Origin: Mycolicibacterium moriokaense
GTDB taxonomy: Bacteria; Actinomycetota; Actinomycetes; Mycobacteriales; Mycobacteriaceae
Reading direction: 5' to 3'
Assembly: GCF_003347205.1 (NCBI RefSeq)
Contig: NZ_QQBJ01000027.1
Coordinates: forward strand, 37,108-101,107
DNA length: 64,000 nt
Under the pieces are notes generated by a model. It did not search any database, was not told where the DNA came from, and worked only from the letters and a program-made list of their open reading frames with translations. A program made the position numbers and the translations under genes. Shown piece by piece: positions 21,026 through 29,323 of the stretch. The first letter of the stretch is position 1. The number at the start of each line of letters is the position of its first letter.

Positions 21026-23084
21026 GGCTCACCGTCCGTCGGCTCGTGCACGCGTTCCACGTGGTCACGGTCCGCCGCCAGCGCCGCAACCGGTCGGTGT
21101 CGAATTCGGCCGGGAGTACCAGGATCGCTCGCAGATCACCGTCGTAGAAGACGGGTGTCATCCAGCGGTTGGACACCGGTGCCACCAGGACACCCTGTCC
21201 GAGGCTCTTCATCGCCGACGGCAACAGTCCCACCACCAGATCTTGTGGCAGGGCCCGTGCGGCGCGTCGTCCTGCGCGGGTCTGCAGATCGACGACGGCA
21301 CCGTCGGGGAACGCCGCGGCGAATTCGGTCAGCAGGTCCTGCGGCCCGCTGGACAGATCGTCGTCGACCGGTTGCAGCCATCCCTGTTCGACGAGGCGAT
21401 CAAGGGCGGCACGCCCGGTTTCGGTTGCGGTGGGCAGGATTTCGGCCCGGTTCGCGGCGCCACCGGTAGCTGTTTGCAGCATCAGGTGCGGTCGACTCTG
21501 GGAACCCTCAGGCGTGACGTGCTGGTAGAAGACCAGATTCGATGACGATCGGAATGCCAGATGCCCTGTGCCGTGGAAGGTTTCCCGCATCAGCGCGACC
21601 GCGTCCGACTTCTGTCGCGAGTCGATCCAGTCCGGAATCGAGATCCTGCCGACGTCTACAGGCCGCGGCTCGGTGTCCAGCGCGCGGAGCCAATCGCCCA
21701 GGGACAGCAGCGTCGGCAAGGTTGTGGCGCGGTCGCGAAGGTGCTGCACGTTGATGTGGACGATGAGCAGCACGATCATCGCCGCGGTGATCTGAACAAG
21801 GTCCGAGGCGGGATTGACATCGATCCACACGAGCGCGAACAGCAACGCGGACAACAGGATGCTCAGGTTGAGGGCGAGGAATCGCCCTTCGGCGAACAAC
21901 CGGATCTGGTAGGCACCGATCAGGCTGCGCAGGACGAACAGCGGCAGTAGCGCAAGCAGAAAGCTGAACGGGATGTTCGGCAGCACCCACAGCACGAGCG
22001 GGACGGCCAGCGACCAGAAGAACAGCGTGATGACCGGCGTCGTCCACAACAGCTTGTGAAAGAACGACAATCGGAACTGCCGGAACGCCGGAATGCGGCG
22101 CAGACGAACGAAATCGAAGTAGAACACCGCGGTGGCCTCATACGAGCCGCGGAACAGCGGCAGCACCAGGTAGAAGAACTGGAACGTATCGACGTCACGC
22201 CAACCCGAGAACCCGGCTGTGAGGTCGAAGGCTCGCGTGTTCGTCGAGTAGATCCCTGCGATCAACAGAACCGCCACCGCATCCAGGCGCAACCCCAACC
22301 CCGACAACGTCGCCTCGATGCCGAGCCGGGGTGGGATCGACGGCAACCAGTCCAGGATCGAACGGCCGCCGAATTTCGGCCAGAGCCGGGTCAGCTTGTA
22401 AGTCCGAACGGTGTAATGCACCGCGATCCAGATGCTGAGCGCATTCGATGCGATGATCGCGACGACGATCGCGCCTGCCGGGTAGGCGAAGACACCGACC
22501 CCGATCACCACGAGCGATACGGCGGTCGGGGCGAACATCGACCAGAGCGGCCGGTAAATGCGCCGCGTTGCGAACATGCCGGAGTGCAGCACCCGCACCG
22601 GCATGCGCAAGGCGAGTTCGATCAGGATCAGGAACGCGTAGAGAGCGCCGCGCGCGTCGTGGCTGGGCGGGAACAACAGCAGCAGAGCGACTCCGCCGCC
22701 GACGATCACGACGGTTCCGGCGACCGCCGAGAGCACGAGCCAGCGTCCGATCTCGCGCTCTACGGCGTCGGTGTCGCCGGACTGCGTCAACGCTCGCAGG
22801 CGCTCACGCATCACCTCGAGCAGTCCCCACCACGCGCCGCTGACGATCAGGCTGCCGATCCGCAGCATCATGACGGTGAATGCGGCCAGGCCGCCGAGGC
22901 TGGTGAGGATGATCAGGAACTCCGCGACGTGGATCACGTAGCGCGTCGCATCGAGCAGTAGCGCGTAGCGCAATCGGTAGCCGAAGTAGGTGATGATCCT
23001 GCCGGTGAGAATGCTGGCGTAAAGCGAGACCGTGCGATTCTGGACGCGGGCTGCTCGCTCGAACCACCGGTCGATGTCGTTCAT
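21009..23084 (-). CDS. Large polytopic membrane protein partnered with the reverse transcriptase
   Basis: A 691-residue protein. Residues about 25-455 hold 10-12 hydrophobic helices (for example YVIHVAEFLIILTSLGGLAAF, LVLSAVAGTVVIVGGGVALLL), with a pattern reminiscent of MOP-type flippases such as Wzx/MurJ. A soluble, presumably cytoplasmic C-terminal region of about 230 residues follows, with no domain I recognise. Its end overlaps the RT start by 17 bp, so both proteins are probably made together. It lies 18 bp from the divergent RNase T2 gene. Function unknown; transport, membrane anchoring of the RT or an abortive-infection effector are all conceivable. Confidence 0.75.
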   Translation of the reverse strand: MNDIDRWFERAARVQNRTVSLYASILTGRIITYFGYRLRYALLLDATRYVIHVAEFLIILTSLGGLAAFTVMMLRIGSLIVSGAWWGLLEVMRERLRALTQSGDTDAVEREIGRWLVLSAVAGTVVIVGGGVALLLLFPPSHDARGALYAFLILIELALRMPVRVLHSGMFATRRIYRPLWSMFAPTAVSLVVIGVGVFAYPAGAIVVAIIASNALSIWIAVHYTVRTYKLTRLWPKFGGRSILDWLPSIPPRLGIEATLSGLGLRLDAVAVLLIAGIYSTNTRAFDLTAGFSGWRDVDTFQFFYLVLPLFRGSYEATAVFYFDFVRLRRIPAFRQFRLSFFHKLLWTTPVITLFFWSLAVPLVLWVLPNIPFSFLLALLPLFVLRSLIGAYQIRLFAEGRFLALNLSILLSALLFALVWIDVNPASDLVQITAAMIVLLIVHINVQHLRDRATTLPTLLSLGDWLRALDTEPRPVDVGRISIPDWIDSRQKSDAVALMRETFHGTGHLAFRSSSNLVFYQHVTPEGSQSRPHLMLQTATGGAANRAEILPTATETGRAALDRLVEQGWLQPVDDDLSSGPQDLLTEFAAAFPDGAVVDLQTRAGRRAARALPQDLVVGLLPSAMKSLGQGVLVAPVSNRWMTPVFYDGDLRAILVLPAEFDTDRLRRWRRTVTTWNACTSRRTVSHVHSG

Positions 23085-23102
23085 CGAGAGTTAGGGTGCC
23101 CC

Positions 23103-23882
23103 ATGCGGCGAGGCGATGCGGTGGTGTTGTCGATATCGTGCGTGCTCGCCGTGGTCGCCGCCGCGGCCGTCACCTTCAGCGTCCGCGTCCTCGACCACAT
23201 ACCGAGCAGCGCCCAGTTCGACTCGGCCGACAGCGGCTCCGCGTGGCTCGTCCTGACGTGGGGCCCCAGCCTGTGTGCGGCCGATCCGACGAATGCGGGA
23301 TGCAAGTCCGGTCACGTGCAGTCACAGGGGTCGACGTGGCTGCTGCACGGGCTGTGGCCGCAGCCGGCCGAAAACCAATACTGCGGCGTGCCGAAGGAGA
23401 TCGCCAGGCGGGCCAGCGATCTCAAGGGCCATCACATGCCCTCGGTGGACATCAGCGGCGACGTCCGCGCCACCCTGCAGTCGGAGATGTCGGATGCATC
23501 GAGCCTGGCGCCACACGAGTGGTATGCGCACGGCACGTGCTCCGGTGTCGTGCCCGACGTCTTCTTCAGCGACGCGGCGACACTCGCACAACAGGCTCGC
23601 AAGGTACTCGATCCGATGTTCGCCAACGCGCAGGGCGGCCGGATAGCGCTGAGCGCGGTGCGCGGGGAGTTCAATGCTGAATTCGGCGCGGGCGCGGGGG
23701 ATCGCCTCCGGCTGAGCTGCCGCAATGTGACCGGCGAAGGCAGCGTCGTATATGAGATGCATCTGTCGCTTCCCGCGGTCACCGAGATCCGGGCCCCCGA
23801 CGGCTCGATCTCGCTGAAAGAGCTGCTGCTCGCGGGACCACCGCTGGGCCCGGGATGCAGGAACGCCAGCGTGCCCGCGTAG
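23103..23882 (+). CDS. Secreted ribonuclease T2 family protein
   Basis: A 259-residue RNase T2. An N-terminal signal or anchor helix (VVLSISCVLAVVAAAAVTFSV, residues 7-27) sends it out of the cytoplasm. Both catalytic segments are present: CAS I as WLLHGLWPQ with His82, and CAS II as HEWYAHGTC with His138, Glu139 and His143. Several cysteines suit disulfides outside the cell. The enzyme should cut single-stranded RNA through 2',3'-cyclic phosphates. Its start is 18 bp from the start of the divergent membrane-protein gene that is coupled to the RT, so their promoters must overlap one another's coding ends. Confidence 0.9.
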   Translation: MRRGDAVVLSISCVLAVVAAAAVTFSVRVLDHIPSSAQFDSADSGSAWLVLTWGPSLCAADPTNAGCKSGHVQSQGSTWLLHGLWPQPAENQYCGVPKEIARRASDLKGHHMPSVDISGDVRATLQSEMSDASSLAPHEWYAHGTCSGVVPDVFFSDAATLAQQARKVLDPMFANAQGGRIALSAVRGEFNAEFGAGAGDRLRLSCRNVTGEGSVVYEMHLSLPAVTEIRAPDGSISLKELLLAGPPLGPGCRNASVPA

Positions 23883-23897
23883 GCGCCGTGTGACCTA

Positions 23898-23938
23898 CGT
23901 CAAAAATTGACGTTTCCGTTCGTCGGCCGCGGGTTATT
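23898..23938 (+). promoter_or_regulatory. Palindrome and possible SigF-type promoter before the small membrane protein gene
   Basis: A perfect inverted repeat ACGTCAA-AAA-TTGACGT occupies 23898-23914. It overlaps GTTT (23913-23916), which with GGGTTAT (23932-23938) after 15 bp resembles the mycobacterial SigF form GGTTT-N15-17-GGGTAT, with one extra T. A strong GAGGAGGT precedes the ATG at 23966. Confidence 0.35.
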
Positions 23939-23965
23939 CCTCTCGTCGACGAGGAGGTCAACGAA

Positions 23966-24532
23966 ATGTCTGACTTGGTATTGATTCTCATCGCAGTGCT
24001 GGTTGTGGTGGTCGTCGTGGTCGTCGGCTGGTCCGTCGGCAGGCGTAGACGATCGACGCGGTTGAGGGAGCACTTCGGCCCCGAGTACGAGCGCGCCGGG
24101 GAAGCCGAACTGCTGCAACGCGAGAAGAACCGCAAAAAGCTCGACATCGTCGAGCTGTCGCCGGAGGCGCGCCAGGAGCACGCCGCGACGTGGCAGCGGG
24201 TGCAGGCGGAGTTCGTCGACGACCCGCAGGGCGCGCTGGGGCGTGCCGAACGTCTGGTCACCCGGGTGATGCGCGAGCGCGGCTATCCGATCGACGACTT
24301 CGACCAGCGCGCCGCCGACATCTCCGTGGACCACCCCGACATCGTCGAGAACTATCGCGGCGCGCACGCGATCTACGCCTCGCAGCACGACGGCGAGATC
24401 GGCACAGAGGATGCCCGGCAGGCGTTCGTGCACTACCGCGCCCTCTTCGACCGGCTGCTGGGCTCCGAGCCCGAGCCCAGGACCGAGAACGTCCACGACG
24501 AAAACCGAAGGCAGGCCCATGACCACGCATGA
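23966..24532 (+). CDS. Single-pass membrane protein, unknown function
   Basis: A 188-residue protein with one N-terminal hydrophobic helix (LVLILIAVLVVVVVVVVGWSVG) followed by RRRR, so the rest should be cytoplasmic. A conserved block (TWQRVQAEFVDDPQGALGRAERLVTRVM, about 72-100) and an end block (EDARQAFVHYRALFDRLLG) recur in the next gene, so the two are paralogs. I do not recognise a catalytic motif. The upstream SigF-like promoter, if real, would make it a general-stress gene. It overlaps the next gene by 14 bp. Confidence 0.8.
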   Translation: MSDLVLILIAVLVVVVVVVVGWSVGRRRRSTRLREHFGPEYERAGEAELLQREKNRKKLDIVELSPEARQEHAATWQRVQAEFVDDPQGALGRAERLVTRVMRERGYPIDDFDQRAADISVDHPDIVENYRGAHAIYASQHDGEIGTEDARQAFVHYRALFDRLLGSEPEPRTENVHDENRRQAHDHA

Positions 24533-24923
24533 CGTGCAACCGACCGAGTCGCAGCCAACCGAAGTCCAACCGACAGAAGTCCAACCGACCGACGCGCAAC
24601 CGACCGACGCGCAACCACCGGCGCCCGAGCCGATAGAGCAGGAGCACTCGACCGATGAGGCCCTGTTCGCCGACGCCGACATGACGGACCTTCGCGCCCG
24701 CTGGACCGAGGTGCAGGCCGCTTTCGTCGACGACCCGCGCGACTGCGTGCAGAAGGCCGACGGGCTGGTCTCCGACGTGGTCGACAAGCTCACGGCGGGT
24801 TTTTCGCAGGCCCGCTCGGGGCTCGAGGAGCAGTGGAGCCGCGGCGAGGAGGTCTCGACGGAGGACCTGCGGCTGGCGCTGCAGCGTTACCGCGACTTCT
24901 TCGAGCGTCTCCTCGCGGTCTGA
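24519..24923 (+). CDS. Soluble paralog of the preceding protein with Pro/Thr-rich repeats
   Basis: A 134-residue protein. Residues 5-33 are tandem QPTEV/QPTDA pentapeptides, made from repeated 15-bp units at about 24538-24615. The rest matches the upstream gene: RWTEVQAAFVDDPRDCVQKADGLVSDVV and EDLRLALQRYRDFFERLLA. It lacks the membrane helix. The ATG at 24519 is chosen because it lies just before the repeats and overlaps the previous gene by 14 bp. The repeat number is likely to vary between strains. Function unknown. Confidence 0.78.
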   Translation: MTTHDVQPTESQPTEVQPTEVQPTDAQPTDAQPPAPEPIEQEHSTDEALFADADMTDLRARWTEVQAAFVDDPRDCVQKADGLVSDVVDKLTAGFSQARSGLEEQWSRGEEVSTEDLRLALQRYRDFFERLLAV

Positions 24924-24991
24924 CGATGCGGTTCGGCGGCACGCCGGTCATCCCGAGATGCGGTTGTGACCCGCTCGAGTTCTGGTATATG

Positions 24992-25009
24992 GCCTACCTG
25001 CAAGTAGGC
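24992..25009. promoter_or_regulatory. Palindrome in the ttfA promoter region
   Basis: GCCTAC-N6-GTAGGC is a perfect inverted repeat ending 8 bp before the ttfA ATG. TAGGCT (25005-25010) at its right end could be a -10 element, in which case the ttfA message would be leaderless and a bound regulator would cover the promoter. Confidence 0.35.
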
Positions 25010-25017
25010 TATGCGTA

Positions 25018-25806
25018 ATGGTTCCTCTCTGGTTCACGCTGTCCGCACTCTGTTTCGTGGGTGCGGCAGTGTTGCTATACGTCGACATCGACCGTCGACG
25101 CGGGCTGGGGCGCCGTCGCAAGTCGTGGGCCAAGTCACACGGCTTCGACTACGAGCACGAGTCGCACGACCTCATCCAGCGCTGGAAGCGCGGCGTGATG
25201 TCGACGGTCGGCGACATCAGTGCCAAGAACGTCGTGCTGGGTCAGATCCGCGGCGAGGCGGTCTTCATCTTCGACCTCGAGGACGTCGCCACCGTGATCG
25301 CCCTGCACCGCAAGGTAGGCACCAATGTGGTGGTCGACCTGCGGCTGAAGGGCATCAAAGAGCCCCGCGAGAACGACATCTGGCTGCTCGGCGCGATCGG
25401 CCCGCGGATGGTGTACTCCACCAACCTCGACGCCGCCCGGCGCGCCTGCGACCGGCGGATGGTGACCTTCGCCCACACCGCGCCCGACTGCGCCGAGATC
25501 ATGTGGAACGAGCAGCACTGGACGCTGGTCAGCATGCCCGTCACCAGCACCAGGGCCCAGTGGGACGAAGGCCTGCGCACCGTGCGCCAGTTCAACGACC
25601 TGCTTCGCGTGCTGCCGCCGATACCCCAGACCGGCGCCGCCGTGGCCCAGCCGGCCCGCCGGGCGGCCTCGCCCGGCCGTCCGCTCAAGCCCGCCCCCGC
25701 CGAGCCGCGCTACGCCCAGCCGCGGGCCGACGCCAATCGCTCCGACCCGGCCCTGCGCCGTCAGCCACCGCGAAACGGCCGCCAGTCACCGCACTATCAG
25801 CGCTGA
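25018..25806 (+). CDS. ttfA: TtfA, trehalose monomycolate transport factor
   Basis: A 262-residue protein with one N-terminal transmembrane helix (LWFTLSALCFVGAAVLLYVDI) followed by a basic segment (DRRRGLGRRRK), a cytoplasmic alpha/beta domain (to about 205) and a disordered Pro/Arg-rich tail. The N-terminus and the position downstream of clpB match Rv0383c/MSMEG_0736, named TtfA, an essential partner of MmpL3 in moving trehalose monomycolate to the outer membrane. The identification rests on remembered sequence and gene order. In M. tuberculosis it follows clpB directly; here about 5.4 kb lies between them. Confidence 0.82.
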   Translation: MVPLWFTLSALCFVGAAVLLYVDIDRRRGLGRRRKSWAKSHGFDYEHESHDLIQRWKRGVMSTVGDISAKNVVLGQIRGEAVFIFDLEDVATVIALHRKVGTNVVVDLRLKGIKEPRENDIWLLGAIGPRMVYSTNLDAARRACDRRMVTFAHTAPDCAEIMWNEQHWTLVSMPVTSTRAQWDEGLRTVRQFNDLLRVLPPIPQTGAAVAQPARRAASPGRPLKPAPAEPRYAQPRADANRSDPALRRQPPRNGRQSPHYQR

Positions 25807-25819
25807 GTAACCTGGCTGC

Positions 25820-26596
25820 ATGCCGCGTCCCGTCGCTTTGATCACCGGACCGACGTCCGGCCTTGGTGAGGGTTTCGCGCGGCGCTACGCCATCGACGGG
25901 TATGACCTGGTGCTGGTCGCGCGTGACGTCGGCAGGCTGGAACAGCTCGCCGCCGAACTGCACGACGAGGCCGGCGCCGCGGTCGAGGTGCTGCCCGCCG
26001 ACCTCGCGGAGGCCGCCGACCGCGCCAAGGTGGCCGACCGGCTGTCCACGGGGGTGCGGGTGCTGGTCAACAACGCCGGCTTCGGCACCTCCGGCGAGTT
26101 CTGGACGGCCAGCCTGTCGGTGTTGCAGGCCCAACTCGACGTCAACGTCACCGCCGTCATGCACCTCACCCACGCCGCGCTGCCGCCGATGCTGGACGCC
26201 GGCGCGGGCACGATCATCAACGTCGCGAGCGTCGCGGCCCTGCTGCCGGGTCGTGGATCGACGTACTCCGCATCCAAGGCATGGGTGCTCTCGTTCACCG
26301 AGGGCCTGGCCAACGGCCTCGGCGGCACCGGCGTCGGCGTGCACGCGCTGTGTCCCGGCTTCGTGCGCACCGAGTTCCACCAGCGGGCCGGTATCGATAT
26401 GGGCGGCACATCGTCGTTCATGTGGCTCGACGTCGAAGACGTGGTGCGGGACTGCCTGGCTGACGCCGCCAAGGGCAACGTGGTGATCGTGCCGGGCGTG
26501 CAGTACCGGGCGCTGACCACCGCGGGCCGACTGGTGCCGCGAAACCTGGTGCGGCGCATCAACAGATCGGTGGGCAAGGGTCGTGGCCGCACCTGA
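25820..26596 (+). CDS. Short-chain dehydrogenase/reductase
   Basis: A 258-residue classical SDR: cofactor motif TGPTSGLGEG near residue 9, NNAG near 86, and the catalytic YSASK near 150 preceded by the Ser of INVASV. It ends in a basic tail (RRINRSVGKGRGRT). It starts 13 bp after ttfA and lies 6 bp before a lipoprotein gene, so it is part of the ttfA-to-trmH unit. In M. tuberculosis this position is taken by pyrE, which is not seen here. Substrate unknown. Confidence 0.9.
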   Translation: MPRPVALITGPTSGLGEGFARRYAIDGYDLVLVARDVGRLEQLAAELHDEAGAAVEVLPADLAEAADRAKVADRLSTGVRVLVNNAGFGTSGEFWTASLSVLQAQLDVNVTAVMHLTHAALPPMLDAGAGTIINVASVAALLPGRGSTYSASKAWVLSFTEGLANGLGGTGVGVHALCPGFVRTEFHQRAGIDMGGTSSFMWLDVEDVVRDCLADAAKGNVVIVPGVQYRALTTAGRLVPRNLVRRINRSVGKGRGRT

Positions 26597-26602
26597 GTTC
26601 TG

Positions 26603-27502
26603 GTGCGCGCCCTAGTCGCGTTGCTGTCGGCGGCCATGTTGGTGGTGGCGTCGGCGTGCGCCGACGACGATCACAGCACCAACCCGTATGCCGCGACGAC
26701 GGCCAAGGTCGGCGAATCGCTGGCGATCCTCGGCTGGAACATGTCGTTGGCCAACCTCCGGTTCGACGGCGACTACGTGCTGGTCGACGTCGATGCGTCC
26801 CCTGCGAAGCCCGACGCCCCGCACGCCAAGCCCGAGGACATCCGGTTCGGGCTGTACGGCGCGCTGGCACATCCGTTGGAGGCCAACGCGATCGGCGGCT
26901 GCCGCGACGTGACCAGCCTGGCCGTTCAGCCCGCCGCGGCCCCGACGCCGGACAAGCTCTCCGGCACCGTGTGCATCGGCCCCATGCGCGACCAGTCGCA
27001 GGTGCGTGGCGTCTATGTGTACTCGCCGGGCGACCGGATGGCGGGCACCACGGTCGCCTACGGCGCCGCGTTTCCGGTCGGGCTGCCGCAGACGACCCAG
27101 GACGAAACCGGCCTGACGATCACGACGACCAGCATCGACGCGTTCCGTGCCGACGGCGCTCAACTAGACCCGACCGCCCTCGGTGACCCGAATGCGTTCA
27201 ACGGCAAGGGTTACATGCTGCTCGGACTCGAAATCAGCGGTGCGGCAGCGCGATACCGTGACACGTCGGCGAAGCGGGGCGGTCCGATGATGGTGCTGGC
27301 CGCGCCGACGCTGCCGGCTCCGGGGCTGTCACATGCGTGCGACGTCTACGGTTCCTCGCTGCTGGTGCTGCCCGACGCGACGCTGGACGCCGTCCAGGTG
27401 CGGGCGTCGCTGTGCACGCAGGGCGACATGACCGCCGCGCTGCTGTACGCGTCGGTGTCGCTGGTCGGCACCCACGCCGGACTGTGGACCACCGATGGCT
27501 GA
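26603..27502 (+). CDS. Putative lipoprotein, conserved in mycobacteria
   Basis: A 299-residue exported protein starting at GTG. The signal peptide (RALVALLSAAMLVVASAC) ends in a lipobox-like ASAC with Cys at residue 19. The rest is a beta-rich extracytoplasmic domain with a few cysteines (GGCRDV, TVCIGP, HACDV, SLCTQ) suited to disulfides. It occupies the place of Rv0381c, between ttfA/pyrE and the RNA methyltransferase of M. tuberculosis. Its 3' end overlaps the TrmH-family gene by 8 bp. No known catalytic motif. Confidence 0.8.
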   Translation: MRALVALLSAAMLVVASACADDDHSTNPYAATTAKVGESLAILGWNMSLANLRFDGDYVLVDVDASPAKPDAPHAKPEDIRFGLYGALAHPLEANAIGGCRDVTSLAVQPAAAPTPDKLSGTVCIGPMRDQSQVRGVYVYSPGDRMAGTTVAYGAAFPVGLPQTTQDETGLTITTTSIDAFRADGAQLDPTALGDPNAFNGKGYMLLGLEISGAAARYRDTSAKRGGPMMVLAAPTLPAPGLSHACDVYGSSLLVLPDATLDAVQVRASLCTQGDMTAALLYASVSLVGTHAGLWTTDG

Positions 27503-28139
27503 GCACCCCGGACCCACCGAGTGGGGTGAGACCACCGGGGTCGGGCCGTGGCAGGGCGAGCCGCCCGACGATCCCCGATACGACGCCGTCCTGCTGCGCG
27601 ACGGCGACACCAGAAACGTCGTCGACGCCTACCGGTACTGGACACGCGAGGCGATCGTCGCCGACATCGACCGGCGCCGCCACCGGCTGCACATCGCGAT
27701 CGAGAACTTCGGCAACGACGCCAACATCGGCGCGGTGGTGCGCACCGCCAATGCGTTCGCCGTCGACACCGTGCACATCGTCGGGCGGCGCCGCTGGAAC
27801 CGGCGCGGCGCCATGGTGACCGACCGCTATCAGCGGCTACTGCACCACGAGAGCACCGCCGACCTGTTGGCCTTCGCGGCCGACGCGGGCCTGACTGTGG
27901 TCGCGGTCGACAACGTGCCCGGTGCCCAGCGGCTCGAGGAGACCGAGCTGCCCGAAGCCTCGCTGCTGGTGTTCGGGCAGGAGGGGCCCGGCATCACCGA
28001 GGAGACGCGAGCGGGTGCCGCGCTGACGGTGTCCATCGCCCAGTTCGGCTCCACCCGCAGCATCAACGCGGGTGTGGCCGCAGGCATCGCGATGCACACC
28101 TGGATCAGACGTTGGGGCGATCTGTCCCGCGCATGGTGA
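27495..28139 (+). CDS. TrmH/SpoU-family RNA 2'-O-methyltransferase
   Basis: A 214-residue SPOUT methyltransferase. Motif 1: ENFGNDANIGAVVRTANAF. Motif 2: LLVFGQEGPGI. Motif 3: VSIAQFGSTRSINAGVAAGIAMHTW. These form the trefoil knot that binds SAM and methylates ribose in tRNA or rRNA; the exact base is unknown. About 65 residues precede the knot. It matches the position of Rv0380c. Start ATG at 27495 overlaps the lipoprotein gene. Confidence 0.92.
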   Translation: MAEHPGPTEWGETTGVGPWQGEPPDDPRYDAVLLRDGDTRNVVDAYRYWTREAIVADIDRRRHRLHIAIENFGNDANIGAVVRTANAFAVDTVHIVGRRRWNRRGAMVTDRYQRLLHHESTADLLAFAADAGLTVVAVDNVPGAQRLEETELPEASLLVFGQEGPGITEETRAGAALTVSIAQFGSTRSINAGVAAGIAMHTWIRRWGDLSRAW

Positions 28140-28189
28140 TGCACCGGAGTGGTGACACATCGCGGGCCTGGTAGGGCAGGATCAACGGC

Positions 28190-29323
28190 ATGGATCAGGT
28201 ATGGGCAAATCGGGCGGCCAGCGCCGAGGCCGCCGTCGCCAAGCGCCATCTGAAGCGGCTGTGGGCGCTGCCGGGCACCCAGCTCGGAATGGTCGGATAT
28301 CCGCCGACGCGCAAGGACCTCACCTTCAGCACCTGGCACTACTGGTGGCAGGCGCATCTGCTCGACAACCTGGTCGACGCGCAGCTGCGTGATCCACAGC
28401 CCGAGCGGGTGACCAAGATCAGGCGACAGATCCGGTCACATCGGCTGCGCAACAACGGGTCCTGGACCAACAACTACTACGACGACATGGCGTGGCTGGC
28501 GCTGGCCCTGGAACGGGCGGGCCGCCTGGCCGGCGTAGAGAATCCCGGCGCCCTGCACAAGCTGTGCCATCAGTTCGTCAACGCCTGGGTGCCCGAGGAC
28601 GGCGGCGGCATCCCCTGGCGCAAACAGGACCAGTTCTTCAACGCGCCCGCCAACGGGCCCGCCGGCATCTTCTTGGCCCGCTACGACGACCGGCTGCGGC
28701 GCGCCCAGCAGATGGCGGACTGGATCGACGAAACCCTGATCGATCCGGAGACCGGGCTGGTGTTCGACGGCATCAAGGGCGGATCGCTGGTGCGCGCGCA
28801 GTACACCTACTGCCAGGGTGTGGTGCTGGGCCTGGAGACCGAGTTGGCCGCGCGCACCAAGGACGACCACCACGCGCAGCGGGTGCACCGACTGGTCGCC
28901 GCGGTCGACAAGGAAATGGCGCCCGACGGGGTGATCAACGGCGCGGGCGGCGGCGACGGCGGCCTGTTCAACGGCATCCTGGCCCGCTACCTGGCGCTTG
29001 TCGTCACCACGCTGCCTGACAAATCACCGGAAGATACAACCGCCAAGGACACCGCGCGAAATATCGTGACCAAGTCCGCGCAGTCGGCCTGGGACTACCG
29101 CCAGACGCTGGACGGCCTGCCGCTGTTCGGACCGTTCTGGGACCGTAACGCCGAACTTCCGGTGACGGGCGGACAGGTGGCACAGTCGGTCGACGGCGCC
29201 GTCAACGCGTCCCATGCCCCGGAGCGTGACCTGTCGGTCCAGCTGTCGGGCTGGATGCTGATGGAGGCGGCGCACGCGATCGCGGACAGCGCAACAGGAA
29301 CAGAGGAGGACACGCCCGAATGA
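28190..29323 (+). CDS. Glycoside hydrolase family 76 protein (alpha-1,6-mannanase type)
   Basis: A 377-residue (alpha/alpha)6-barrel protein. The segment NNYYDDMAWLALALERAG carries the paired aspartates (98-99) typical of GH76 endo-alpha-1,6-mannanases. Other family parts are YWWQAHLLDNL and GIPWR. No signal peptide is visible, unlike secreted fungal GH76, so it may work in the cytoplasm on mannan-type lipoglycan precursors. It is similar in context to Rv0365c. It is the first of three coupled genes: its TGA overlaps the ATG of the acetoacetyl-CoA synthetase. Confidence 0.85.
   Translation: MDQVWANRAASAEAAVAKRHLKRLWALPGTQLGMVGYPPTRKDLTFSTWHYWWQAHLLDNLVDAQLRDPQPERVTKIRRQIRSHRLRNNGSWTNNYYDDMAWLALALERAGRLAGVENPGALHKLCHQFVNAWVPEDGGGIPWRKQDQFFNAPANGPAGIFLARYDDRLRRAQQMADWIDETLIDPETGLVFDGIKGGSLVRAQYTYCQGVVLGLETELAARTKDDHHAQRVHRLVAAVDKEMAPDGVINGAGGGDGGLFNGILARYLALVVTTLPDKSPEDTTAKDTARNIVTKSAQSAWDYRQTLDGLPLFGPFWDRNAELPVTGGQVAQSVDGAVNASHAPERDLSVQLSGWMLMEAAHAIADSATGTEEDTPE

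Noticed and set aside
24538-24615. CRISPR-like repeats
   Set aside because: The 15-bp repeats are in frame without spacers and encode QPTEV/QPTDA units.
24925-24965. 9-bp direct repeat GATGCGGTT as an attachment site for the RT island
   Set aside because: Both copies lie on the same side of the island, and no matching copy was found near 19558; chance is likely.
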